Made by a program: the position numbers and the translations under genes. A stretch of DNA of 38,874 nucleotides, taken from an uncultured Eubacteriales bacterium (GTDB lineage Bacteria; Bacillota; Clostridia; Oscillospirales; Acutalibacteraceae). Shown piece after piece: positions 24,994 through 33,587 of this stretch (the stretch's first letter is position 1; the number at the start of each line of letters is the position of its first letter). The notes below the pieces were generated by a model. It did no database searches. It was given only the letters and a program-made list of their open reading frames with translations, and had not been told where the DNA came from. The stretch covers positions 1 to 38,874 of the forward strand of contig OMZF01000047.1 in the NCBI GenBank assembly GCA_900315465.1, read 5' to 3'.

Positions 24994-27687
24994 TCATTTT
25001 ACCAAAGAAAGTTTGAACTCCTGTATTGTAAAGCCTGCAACTGTACAACTTTCACCACTTTGACATTCTGCAATTTTAAACAATTCATCTGAATCGTTTA
25101 TGTCAAATACTTCTGTTCCGGTAATAATTTTTTCTTTTGTTTTGCCATCAGAAGTTTTAACCTGCTTAGTTCTTTTGTATGCAATAAACACAACTTTTGA
25201 TGACTCTACACTTTGCAATTTTTTACCGTTGGACTCTTTAATATCAGAAAGCTTAATAATAAAATTCTTATTTTTTCTACGCCAGTATGTACAATCATTT
25301 ATTTGTATATTAAGGCTGAAATCAAAGAAACGTTCTTTATACTCCTCAAGTCTCTTTGTTATAGCACCTACATCATCATTAAGAGCTTGCCTTGCAATTT
25401 CAATATCTTTTAAAATTCTATCGTAGTCTTTACTGAAATCATTGACCTCTTTTACAAGATTACTTGTTTTTTCAAGAATTTTATCTTGCTTAGCCTTTAT
25501 ACTTTTAACTTTGCCCAGTCTGAATTGATTCAGTTCTTCCTTAGAATAAGCAAGCTTTTTTTTACTTTTGTCACAATATTGAAAATGTTCCGTTATTTTT
25601 TTCTTGGTATCACTTATCATTTCATTAAGAGAATCTATTTTTTCATTAACATCCTGGAACTTGCTGTTTTGAGTCTGATCTTTTGAAAGAGTTTGCTGCT
25701 TTTTGTCTTGATTGTTACCCATAACAATATCAAAACGCATTTTATCAATAACCGGAACAAACATACCCTCAATACCAATAAAAGATTCTACTTTTGAGAT
25801 GATTTCAGCATACTCACCGTCTGAAAGATCAGAAACACTTGGCACATCGTACTTACTGTTTAAATAATCGTTATCCTTATTAATTTTGTCATTTCCTTCC
25901 AATATCGCTGCTATCAGATTTTTCTTTTTAATAATACATATCAAGACACCTAATCCGATACATAGTACGACTATTAATACTATAATAAATATTTTAATAA
26001 AAGTATTACCTATATCCATATCTTTCAAACTCCCCTTTATACTAAGATCTGTTTTTAGTCCTCCCTCATCCTCTATCTCCAGAAAAGCACTGAACGAGTC
26101 ACACCTGACTGCCTCAATAACTATCATTCCTTCAGAAATATATGCACTTATGGGATTATGACCACTATTTTGTTTAACCTGAGTTATCTTCATAGATTCG
26201 AGTGACGAGTCCTCATCACTTATATAATCTTTCAACGGCAGCGAAAACTGATATACTGTCCCGTTTTCTTTAGTTATTTTTTCCGAACCTATATTTTCGC
26301 CCTCAAAATTCTTTATAACCTTTGGAGAAATCGGTTTTATTTCTTCATTGAACTTTATATCATATTCCAGATTAATAGCTGAATTATAAGAAACCCTGAG
26401 TTTGAGATCAGGTGTACCATAACTACTTAAAGGAAAACCATCACTTACAAAACTATCGCCTTTCTTTTTGAACTGCAATTTTTGTGACAAAACTTCTTTG
26501 CCGGATGATATTAAAGACAAATCCCCTTCAAGTTTCAATGTTTCGTCAGGAACAATCTTATTTTTATTTCCGTCAAAAAAATTTGCCTGTATGTACACAT
26601 CTTTATTTCTTATCAGCTTATCACCGTCTGAAGGTTTTAATGATGCAGATGCCATCATATCAATATAATACGCAAAAGTTACTTTTATATTTTTTGATAC
26701 AGTTTTATTTTCGGATGCAAGTTTTAGTTTCCATTTGCCAGGCTTGGGAGTATGATTTGAAACAAACTGACATTCACTATCTCCCCATTTCACAAGTTTT
26801 GCTTCTTTATCAGGTCCGATCAGAGATATTTTAAGACTCGGATCACTTACATATACCTGCAATTTGTTTACACTTATATCAGGTAAAGTAAATGGGTATG
26901 TTCCCTGAGAATCCATATCAATACTTGTATATTTTACATTTCCAATAAGGGAATAAAATATTTCGATAAACCGATCATAAAGCTCATCAGTATTATTTTC
27001 CTCAGCTGTAAAGAAACGGGTCTGGTCAAAATTATTCGTATCTTCAAAATAATTTACCATACTTTTAAGATACGCTTCATTTTTTCTGCCTTGTATCGAA
27101 ACACAATAAAGCTCTATACCTTTGTCTTTAATTTCTTTAACTTGTTGTTCGGTAAGCAGATTTGCTTTATTTTCATATACGTCATCAGCATCATTATCAT
27201 CTTCATTAATACCATCAGAAAGGAGTATGATTATTTTTCTTCTTTTGCTGTCCTGATTTTCAAACAGCTCCTTTCCTTTTTTAAGACCTACTCCTATATT
27301 GGTAAATCTGTTTTTTGTATCCTTATCAGTCATATTCAGATATTTACCCGATACTTTATTATAGGATTCTTCATCACTTAATTCTGTAAGACTATAATAT
27401 TTATACAAACCATCTGCAAAATATACGCATCCTATATTTATATCGGATCCGACAGCCAGACGAACAGCCGCACTCATTGCACTATTTCTTATATTTTGTC
27501 TTGGCCATATACTGCTGCTGTTATCCACAACAAACACAACATCTGTACCATTATTTGATAATGCAATATCTTTTACTGGTTCTACACTATCAATAGCACC
27601 ACATGTCACAGATGAAAACATAAAAAACATCAAAAAAACAATACAAAACAAGCCTGTAATTTCCTTTTGTATAACATTTTTTATCAT
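24994..27687 (-). CDS. Membrane-anchored vWA protein with external MIDAS and cytoplasmic coiled coil (vWA-1)
   Basis: 897 aa. A signal peptide (residues 1 to about 30) leads to an extracellular vWA domain with a full MIDAS: D55-x-S57-x-S59, Thr at about 129 and Asp158 in LLSDG. Beta-rich, Ig-like regions continue to about 555. One membrane helix (563-586) is followed by a cytoplasmic part with a long coiled coil (about 675-785) and a C-terminal beta domain. This topology links an outside ligand to the inside GTPase/GAP1 pair, which is encoded next. AGGAGG precedes the ATG, and a strong promoter at 27721-27749 sits directly upstream, so it is the first gene of the cluster. A lipobox around Cys29 is not convincing. 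Confidence 0.9.
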   Translation of the reverse strand: MIKNVIQKEITGLFCIVFLMFFMFSSVTCGAIDSVEPVKDIALSNNGTDVVFVVDNSSSIWPRQNIRNSAMSAAVRLAVGSDINIGCVYFADGLYKYYSLTELSDEESYNKVSGKYLNMTDKDTKNRFTNIGVGLKKGKELFENQDSKRRKIIILLSDGINEDDNDADDVYENKANLLTEQQVKEIKDKGIELYCVSIQGRKNEAYLKSMVNYFEDTNNFDQTRFFTAEENNTDELYDRFIEIFYSLIGNVKYTSIDMDSQGTYPFTLPDISVNKLQVYVSDPSLKISLIGPDKEAKLVKWGDSECQFVSNHTPKPGKWKLKLASENKTVSKNIKVTFAYYIDMMASASLKPSDGDKLIRNKDVYIQANFFDGNKNKIVPDETLKLEGDLSLISSGKEVLSQKLQFKKKGDSFVSDGFPLSSYGTPDLKLRVSYNSAINLEYDIKFNEEIKPISPKVIKNFEGENIGSEKITKENGTVYQFSLPLKDYISDEDSSLESMKITQVKQNSGHNPISAYISEGMIVIEAVRCDSFSAFLEIEDEGGLKTDLSIKGSLKDMDIGNTFIKIFIIVLIVVLCIGLGVLICIIKKKNLIAAILEGNDKINKDNDYLNSKYDVPSVSDLSDGEYAEIISKVESFIGIEGMFVPVIDKMRFDIVMGNNQDKKQQTLSKDQTQNSKFQDVNEKIDSLNEMISDTKKKITEHFQYCDKSKKKLAYSKEELNQFRLGKVKSIKAKQDKILEKTSNLVKEVNDFSKDYDRILKDIEIARQALNDDVGAITKRLEEYKERFFDFSLNIQINDCTYWRRKNKNFIIKLSDIKESNGKKLQSVESSKVVFIAYKRTKQVKTSDGKTKEKIITGTEVFDINDSDELFKIAECQSGESCTVAGFTIQEFKLSLVK

Positions 27688-27720
27688 AAAAAATTCCTCC
27701 TTTTGTGAAAATATATAATC

Positions 27721-27749
27721 ATTTTACACAATTTGCAAGTAAATGTCAA
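27721..27749 (-). promoter_or_regulatory. Main promoter of the 12-gene cluster
   Basis: On the minus strand there is TTGACA at 27744-27749, a 17-bp spacer, and TAAAAT at 27721-27726. The start would be about 27714, giving a leader of about 27 nt with AGGAGG. It is separated from aspS by a terminator. No operator palindrome is obvious, so strong constitutive expression is plausible. Confidence 0.8.
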
Positions 27750-27801
27750 TGGTATGCAGTATTGTTTCAGGATAATAATTATTTTAAAATTTTATATCTA
27801 T

Positions 27802-27840
27802 AAAAAAAACGGCTGCTGTATTCATTTGCAGCAACCGTTT
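27802..27840 (-). terminator. Rho-independent terminator of the nadB-nadC-hisS-aspS operon
   Basis: On the minus strand an 11-bp stem (27829-27839 with 27808-27818, one G-U or C-A position) is followed directly by eight T (27802-27809). It lies just after the aspS stop. Confidence 0.9.
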
Positions 27841-27847
27841 TATTATG

Positions 27848-29629
27848 TTATTCTTCTGATACTGTCTGTATACCGAGTTCAGCAAGCTGTACGGGGTCAA
27901 CATCAGCCGGAGCATTTGTCATAGGCTCACTTGCATTCTGTACTTTCGGGAATGCTACCACATCACGCAGTGTTGAAGCACCGATCATCTGCATTACCAG
28001 TCTATCAAGACCTATACCCATTCCACCGTGAGGCGGTGCACCGTATCTGAAAGCATCCATCAGGAAACCAAATTTTTTATATGCATCCTCATCACTCATT
28101 CCAAGCATCTCAAACATCTTATTCTGGAGATCGGGATTTGTGATACGGATAGAACCACTTGAAAGTTCAATTCCGTTGAGTACCATATCATAAGCCTTAG
28201 CGTATACTTCTCCCTTATTTCCATCCAGCTTATCAAGACAGTCATCTGTGGGAGATGTAAAGGGATGGTGCATGGCTATCCATTCTCCGCTCTCCTTATC
28301 AAATTCAAAGAATGGGAATTTAACTACCCAAAGGAAATTATAACCATCACCGATAATATCAAGTTTCCTTGCTGCCTCTGAACGTACAGCACCTAAAGTT
28401 GTAAGAACAGAATTATTATCCGTATCAGCGATTATCATTACAACATCGCCCTTTTCAGCATTTGCTTTTTTAAGTATAGCATTCATTTCATCTTCGGTCA
28501 TGAATTTAGCAAAGCTGGAAGCGATACCGTCATCAGTAAGTCTTATCCATGCCATACCTTTTGCACCGATACCTCTTACAAATTCAGTAAGCTTGTCTAT
28601 TTCCTTGCGGGTATAGATCTTCACGGCATTCTTTGCAGTAATACAGCGTACAGAACCTCCGCCCTCAACAGCACTTTTGAATACACCAAAACCACAGTTT
28701 CTGACTTCATCTGTAAGATCAGTTATTTCCATGCCGTATCTTGTATCAGGCTTATCCGAACCAAAACGCTCCATTACTTCATTATATGTATATCTTGGGA
28801 ACGGTGTAGGAATATCAATATCCAAAACATCCTTGAATACTCTCTTTATATACCCCTCACCTATCTGAAGAACATCCTCCATATCAACAAATGACATTTC
28901 AAGGTCTATCTGAGTAAACTCAGGCTGTCTGTCTGCACGAAGGTCTTCATCACGGAAACAGCGGGCTATCTGCATATAGCGGTCAAAACCTGCCACCATG
29001 CAAAGCTGTTTATACATCTGTGGGGACTGTGGGAGTGCATAAAAAGAACCCTTATGTATTCTTGACGGTACAAGGAAATCTCTTGCTCCCTCCGGAGTTG
29101 ATTTTATAAGCATGGGAGTTTCAAGCTCGATAAAACCGTTTTCATCAAAATAGTCTCTTGTCACCTTTGCTACTTTATGGCGTATTATAAGATTATTCTG
29201 AAGCTGAGGTCTGCGGAGGTCAAGATAACGATATTTAAGTCTTGTAAGTTCTGCTGTTTTGCAATCATCAACTATCTCAAAAGGAGGAGTTTCAGATTCT
29301 CCCAAAATACGAAGCTCCTTAACTTCTATTTCAATATTACCTGTCGGAATATCCTTATTTTTGGATGAACGCTCACGAACTGTTCCCACTGCTGCAAGAA
29401 CAAATTCCGAACGAACAGTGAATGCTTTTTCAAAAACCGCACGGTCTGTATTATCATCAAATGCAAGCTGAACAATACCTGTTCTGTCACGAAGGTCAAT
29501 GAATATCAGCTGTCCGAGGTCACGCTGACGCTGTGTCCAGCCGCATACGGTTACTGTCTGTCCTATATTTTCCGCTCTCAGCTCACCACAGTAATTGGTA
29601 CGCTTGAGTCCTGTCATAAATTCTGCCAT
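27848..29629 (-). CDS. aspS: Aspartyl-tRNA synthetase
   Basis: It charges tRNA-Asp in the cytoplasm. 593 aa, typical of the bacterial form with a GAD insertion. An N-terminal OB-fold anticodon domain contains VTVCGWTQRQRDLGQ and FIDLRDRTGIVQ. Class II motif 2 is FRDEDLRADRQPEFTQID and motif 3 is GGMGIGLDRLVM. The ATG at 29629 overlaps the hisS stop by one base and uses the GAGGAG inside the hisS end. hisS-aspS is a very common clostridial pair. The operon terminator follows the stop. Confidence 0.97.
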   Translation of the reverse strand: MAEFMTGLKRTNYCGELRAENIGQTVTVCGWTQRQRDLGQLIFIDLRDRTGIVQLAFDDNTDRAVFEKAFTVRSEFVLAAVGTVRERSSKNKDIPTGNIEIEVKELRILGESETPPFEIVDDCKTAELTRLKYRYLDLRRPQLQNNLIIRHKVAKVTRDYFDENGFIELETPMLIKSTPEGARDFLVPSRIHKGSFYALPQSPQMYKQLCMVAGFDRYMQIARCFRDEDLRADRQPEFTQIDLEMSFVDMEDVLQIGEGYIKRVFKDVLDIDIPTPFPRYTYNEVMERFGSDKPDTRYGMEITDLTDEVRNCGFGVFKSAVEGGGSVRCITAKNAVKIYTRKEIDKLTEFVRGIGAKGMAWIRLTDDGIASSFAKFMTEDEMNAILKKANAEKGDVVMIIADTDNNSVLTTLGAVRSEAARKLDIIGDGYNFLWVVKFPFFEFDKESGEWIAMHHPFTSPTDDCLDKLDGNKGEVYAKAYDMVLNGIELSSGSIRITNPDLQNKMFEMLGMSDEDAYKKFGFLMDAFRYGAPPHGGMGIGLDRLVMQMIGASTLRDVVAFPKVQNASEPMTNAPADVDPVQLAELGIQTVSEE

Positions 29630-30945
29630 TACATATTCTCCTCTTCAATTCCAAGCTTTTGCAGATAAATTTCATTTTCCGCATTAAGATATACCTTTAT
29701 GAATGCATCATAAAAATTATCATCAAGAGGTATTTCGTGTATCTTACCCGTAGCCATTGTTTTAAGTTTGCCCTTATTGACTGCGAGGTCATCATCACCG
29801 AGTACCATACTGAATTTTGCACCTATCTTATCAGCATATTTCATCTGTGGTTTAAGTTTTCTTCCCACAATATCACATTCTGCGATAAGAGAGGAATTTC
29901 TTATAACCTCTGTAAGTTCAAAAGCCTTTATCCTTGCATCATCGCTTATGCCTGCAATATAAAGGTCACATACAGGAGGAACATCCATCTGTATACCCTG
30001 CTTTTCAAGAAGAAGAAGAAGTCTTTCCATACCCATGCCAAAACCGAGTGAGGGAGTATGCTGACCGCCGAGTTCCTCGATAAGACCATCATAACGTCCG
30101 CCTCCGCATACTGTACCAAGTTCAGGTGCTACAAATTCAAATACTGTGCGTGTATAATAATCAAGTCCCCTTACTATAGCAGGATTTACAACGTAAGGAA
30201 GTTTTACAGCATCAAGACATTTTTTTACGCCTTCAAAATGTGCATTACAATCATCACAAAGGAAATCAAGTACCTTTGGTGCATTTTTTGCTATTTCCGA
30301 GCATATCGGACTTTTACAGTCAAGTATTCTCATAGGATTTCTTTCAAGTCTTGAAAGACAGGTTTCACAAAGCTCAGCCCTGTGTCCTTCAAAATACTCT
30401 TTAAGTGCAGCTGTATATTTCGGTCTGCACTCAGGACAGCCTATGGAATTTATCTCAAGGCTTATATCACGAACACCGAGCCTGTCAAAAACAGAATGTG
30501 CAGCACTGATAACTTCTGCATCAGCCTGAGGGGCTGCAGCTCCGTATATTTCCATACCGAACTGGTGGAATTCTCTTTGTCTGCCGAAATTTTTCTTTTC
30601 ATATCTGTAGCAGCCTGTAAGATAGTAAACTTTTATAGGATAACCGTCATTATAAAGGCCATGCTCAAGCATAGCTCTTGCAGCACCTGCCGTACCTTCC
30701 GGTTTAAGTGAAAGGCTATCCCCTCCCTTTGTTGTGAAGGTGTACATTTCTTTTTGTACGATGTCTGTGGTATCACCTACAGAACGGTTGAAAAGTTCTG
30801 TATGCTCAAAAACAGGAGTTCTTATCTCGCTGTAGCCGTAAGACTGAGCCTGACCTCTCATTATCTCTTCAACAGCCTGCCATTTATAGCTGTCTGCCGG
30901 GAGAATATCTTCAGCACCATAGACCTTGTTGGTAATAAGTTTCAT
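29629..30945 (-). CDS. hisS: Histidyl-tRNA synthetase
   Basis: It charges tRNA-His. 438 aa, normal length. Class II motif 2 is in RYEKKNFGRQREFHQFGMEI. The His-specific motifs GLDYYTRTVFEF and GGGRYDGLIEELGG are intact, and a C-terminal anticodon-binding domain follows. I chose ATG at 30945, about 8 nt after AAGGA; another ATG at 30951 lies too close to it. The gene begins 25 bp after nadC and overlaps aspS by one base. Confidence 0.97.
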   Translation of the reverse strand: MKLITNKVYGAEDILPADSYKWQAVEEIMRGQAQSYGYSEIRTPVFEHTELFNRSVGDTTDIVQKEMYTFTTKGGDSLSLKPEGTAGAARAMLEHGLYNDGYPIKVYYLTGCYRYEKKNFGRQREFHQFGMEIYGAAAPQADAEVISAAHSVFDRLGVRDISLEINSIGCPECRPKYTAALKEYFEGHRAELCETCLSRLERNPMRILDCKSPICSEIAKNAPKVLDFLCDDCNAHFEGVKKCLDAVKLPYVVNPAIVRGLDYYTRTVFEFVAPELGTVCGGGRYDGLIEELGGQHTPSLGFGMGMERLLLLLEKQGIQMDVPPVCDLYIAGISDDARIKAFELTEVIRNSSLIAECDIVGRKLKPQMKYADKIGAKFSMVLGDDDLAVNKGKLKTMATGKIHEIPLDDNFYDAFIKVYLNAENEIYLQKLGIEEENM

Positions 30946-30970
30946 TTTCATCTTCCTTTTTTCTTTAATT

Positions 30971-31807
30971 TTATTTTATATACATTGATATATCAAATGC
31001 CTTTACAGAATGGGTTATTGCCCCGACGGATATAATGTCAACACCGCTTTCGGCAACAGCACGGAGTGTTTCATCTGTAATTCCTCCGGAAGCTTCAAGC
31101 ACCGCACGTCCTGCGGTTATTTCAACAGCCTCTTTCATAAGTTCGGGTGACATATTATCAAGCATTATAACATCCGCACCGACCTGGAGAGCCTCTTTAA
31201 GTTCATCAAGATTACGAGTCTCAACCTCGATTTTTGTCATATGTCCTATTTTCTTTCTGAGTGCGATAACAGCGGCAGTTATTCCCCCTGCCGCATCAAT
31301 ATGATTATCTTTCAGCATAGCGGCATCAGAAAGGTTATAGCGGTGATTTTTAGCTCCGCCGCAGCTTACTGCATATTTTTGCAGAGGTCTGAGACCGGGC
31401 AGAGTTTTTCTTGTATCAGCGATAACAGCCTTTGTACCTTTTACTATTTCGGCATATTTTCCGGCAGCCGTAGCGATTCCGCTCATATGCTGTATAAGGT
31501 TAAGTGCCGTTCTTTCTCCTTTAAGCAAAACAGCAGTTTTCCCCTTAAGCTTCATTATATCCTCACCGTAAGAAACTTTTTCTCCGTCTCTTTTAAGAAT
31601 TTCTATTTCAACTTCGGGATCAAGCATTGTAAACACCATAGCGGCAACTTCTGTACCGCATACGATACCGTCTGCCTTAGACATAAGTCTGCCCTCGCCC
31701 ATCTGTTCTGCCGGAATAAGATAATCTGTTGTTACATCACAATAATTAATATCCTCGGTCAAAGCACGTCTGATAAGTTCTTCAACATAAAAACGATTCA
31801 AAATCAT
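30971..31807 (-). CDS. nadC: Nicotinate-nucleotide pyrophosphorylase (quinolinate phosphoribosyltransferase)
   Basis: It converts quinolinate and PRPP to nicotinate mononucleotide in de novo NAD synthesis. 278 aa. Characteristic motifs are RKTLPGLRPLQKYAV, the following SCGGAKNHRYNLSDAAMLKDNH (split here as SCGGAKNHR and DAAMLKDNH), and VDIISVGAITHS at the C-terminus. I chose ATG at 31807, with GGAGG 8 nt upstream; a longer frame to 31831 overlaps the nadB stop and lacks a site. It directly follows nadB. Quinolinate synthase (nadA) is not in the window. Confidence 0.96.
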   Translation of the reverse strand: MILNRFYVEELIRRALTEDINYCDVTTDYLIPAEQMGEGRLMSKADGIVCGTEVAAMVFTMLDPEVEIEILKRDGEKVSYGEDIMKLKGKTAVLLKGERTALNLIQHMSGIATAAGKYAEIVKGTKAVIADTRKTLPGLRPLQKYAVSCGGAKNHRYNLSDAAMLKDNHIDAAGGITAAVIALRKKIGHMTKIEVETRNLDELKEALQVGADVIMLDNMSPELMKEAVEITAGRAVLEASGGITDETLRAVAESGVDIISVGAITHSVKAFDISMYIK

Positions 31808-31827
31808 AACATTCACCTCCGGAATAA

Positions 31828-33297
31828 TCATTTATCCTTGCCGTCAACTTCGGACAAAACGATTACCGCTACAGTCGCAAGACTTCTTGCCTCTACAAAA
31901 TCACGGTTTATTTCATATCCTCCGTTATTAAGATCATCAAGTATTTCCTTTGCACGTTCAAGACTTTTCAGAACAAGTTCGGGCTTTGGAATAACAAAAT
32001 GACAAGCCTGCATCAATGCTCTTATTTCAGTTCTGTAGCCATGAGGAAGCGGTTTACCTGTAAGGTCATCATGTTCCTTAAAATCACCGAAACTCTTATT
32101 TTCATCTGTTTGCATACGTTTCACAATATCCGCTGCTGCTCTCCTTGAAAATACAAGAGCCTCCAAAAGTGAATTACTTGCCAGACGATTAGCACCATGC
32201 ACACCTGTATGAGAACATTCTCCTGCCGCATAAAGTCTGTCTACGGTTGTAGCGGCATTGAGGTCAACATCAATTCCTCCCATAAGATAATGCTGACAGG
32301 GAAAAACAGGAATACGGTCTTTTGTAATATCAATATTTTCTTTAAGGCAATTTTCATATATCATCGGGAAACGCTGTTTAACAAAATCTGCTCCCTTGTA
32401 GGTTATATCCAAATAGAATTTTTCGCTGTGTGTAGCGGCTGATTCCTGCATTATTGCATTTGAAACAACATCTCTCGGTGCAAGATGTCCTCTCGGGTCA
32501 TATTTTTCACAGAATCTTTCACCGTTACAGTTGAGAAGTATTGCCCCCTCACCTCTTACAGCCTCACTGATAAGAAATCTTTCTCTGTCATTTTCAGCAG
32601 CAAAAGCTGTCGGATGGAATTGTATAAGACTAAGATTTTTTATCCTTGCTCCCAGCATATATGCAAGGGTAATTCCATCACCTGTTGCAATAGCGGAGTT
32701 AGTGGTATACTGATATACCCTGCCTATACCTCCTGATGCCATTATACAATAATGTGCAGCAACAATGCAGGAGTTCCCGTTCTGAAGAAGAATTCCTCCG
32801 AAGAAACCTCCGTCTGTCTTTTCAAGCTTGTACAAAAGAGCCTGTTCATAAATATCAATATTCTTTTTCTTTTTTACCTGCTCAATAAGGGCATCTGTAA
32901 TAGCTTTGCCCGTACTGTCTTTATGGTGTACGATACGATGACGTGAATGACCTGCCTCAAGAGTTTTCTGCATTTCTCCGTTTTCATCCTTGTCGAAATC
33001 AACTCCAAGCTCTTTCAGTTTAAGAACATCGGACGGGCCTTCTTTCACAAGCACTTCAACAGCACGGCGATCATTAAGATTTTTGCCTGCTGTCATGGTA
33101 TCGCTGATATGCAGTTCATAATCGTCATTTATCCTGTCAAGTACAGCGGCAACTCCGCCCTGTGCAAGAGAACTGTTAGATAGAGAAAGTTCTCTTTTTG
33201 ATATAAGAAGGATACTGACAGATTCAGGAAGATTGAGTGCCGCATAAAGACCTGCCGCACCTGTGCCTACTATGAGAACATCGTATTCTTTTTTCAT
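31828..33297 (-). CDS. nadB: L-aspartate oxidase
   Basis: FAD enzyme that oxidises aspartate to iminoaspartate, the first step of NAD synthesis. 489 aa. The FAD-binding loop is VGTGAAGLYAAL near the N-terminus. Active-site segments SRHRIVHHKDSTGKA, IQFHPTAF and HTGVHGANRLASNSLLEAL are typical. I chose ATG at 33297, which has AGAGG 8 nt upstream; a TTG at 33321 in the same frame is weaker. First gene of the nadB-nadC-hisS-aspS operon, with a promoter at 33369-33396. An L-aspartate oxidase next to nadC fits the usual clostridial arrangement. Confidence 0.96.
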   Translation of the reverse strand: MKKEYDVLIVGTGAAGLYAALNLPESVSILLISKRELSLSNSSLAQGGVAAVLDRINDDYELHISDTMTAGKNLNDRRAVEVLVKEGPSDVLKLKELGVDFDKDENGEMQKTLEAGHSRHRIVHHKDSTGKAITDALIEQVKKKKNIDIYEQALLYKLEKTDGGFFGGILLQNGNSCIVAAHYCIMASGGIGRVYQYTTNSAIATGDGITLAYMLGARIKNLSLIQFHPTAFAAENDRERFLISEAVRGEGAILLNCNGERFCEKYDPRGHLAPRDVVSNAIMQESAATHSEKFYLDITYKGADFVKQRFPMIYENCLKENIDITKDRIPVFPCQHYLMGGIDVDLNAATTVDRLYAAGECSHTGVHGANRLASNSLLEALVFSRRAAADIVKRMQTDENKSFGDFKEHDDLTGKPLPHGYRTEIRALMQACHFVIPKPELVLKSLERAKEILDDLNNGGYEINRDFVEARSLATVAVIVLSEVDGKDK

Positions 33298-33368
33298 ACA
33301 AAAAACCTCTTTTTGCGTCAATATCGTGGAAATAACAATTTTTCCTGAAATTTCCCATACTATTTCTT

Positions 33369-33396
33369 ATTGTACCACATTATTACGAAAATTCAA
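33369..33396 (-). promoter_or_regulatory. Promoter of the nadB operon
   Basis: On the minus strand there is TTGAAT at 33391-33396, 16 bp, then TACAAT at 33369-33374. The start is about 33362, leaving a leader of about 65 nt. The leader holds a short GAAATTTC palindrome that could be a repressor site, but I cannot assign a regulator. Confidence 0.65.
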
Positions 33397-33454
33397 ACAT
33401 TATTCTATTTTTTTACACAAAAATCAACTTTCTTAAAAAGAAAATTAAAGATTA

Positions 33455-33572
33455 TGTTATCCTGAGCATCACCAAAATGTCATCCAGAGCACAGCGAGGG
33501 ATCTTTTTGAATATTCCGGAAAGATTCTTCGTGCCCCAAGGGCATTTCCTACGGGCACCGCTCAGAATGACA
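33455..33572. repeat. Small inverted-repeat mobile element (MITE-like), copy 2
   Basis: Imperfect 13-bp ends: TGTTATCCTGAGC (33455-33467) against GCTCAGAATGACA (33560-33572), matching 11 of 13 as an inverted pair. It contains AGATTCTTCG at 33522-33531. It shares these words with the element at 13561-13668 and lies in the gap between cardiolipin synthase and the nadB promoter. It belongs to the widespread GTCATTCTGAGC-type repeats; it has no coding frame. Confidence 0.6.
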
Positions 33573-33587
33573 AATCCTTTAAGTAAA

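Noticed and set aside
6754..27687. Prophage or integrative element
   Set aside because: No integrase, portal, terminase or relaxase is seen and no flanking tRNA or direct repeat was found.
31241..32002. 253-aa plus-strand frame
   Set aside because: It is antisense to nadC and nadB, whose motifs are complete, and its composition is random-looking.
33455..33572. Terminator of cls
   Set aside because: The inverted ends can pair, but the shared words with the other copy fit a mobile repeat, and no T-run follows the stem.
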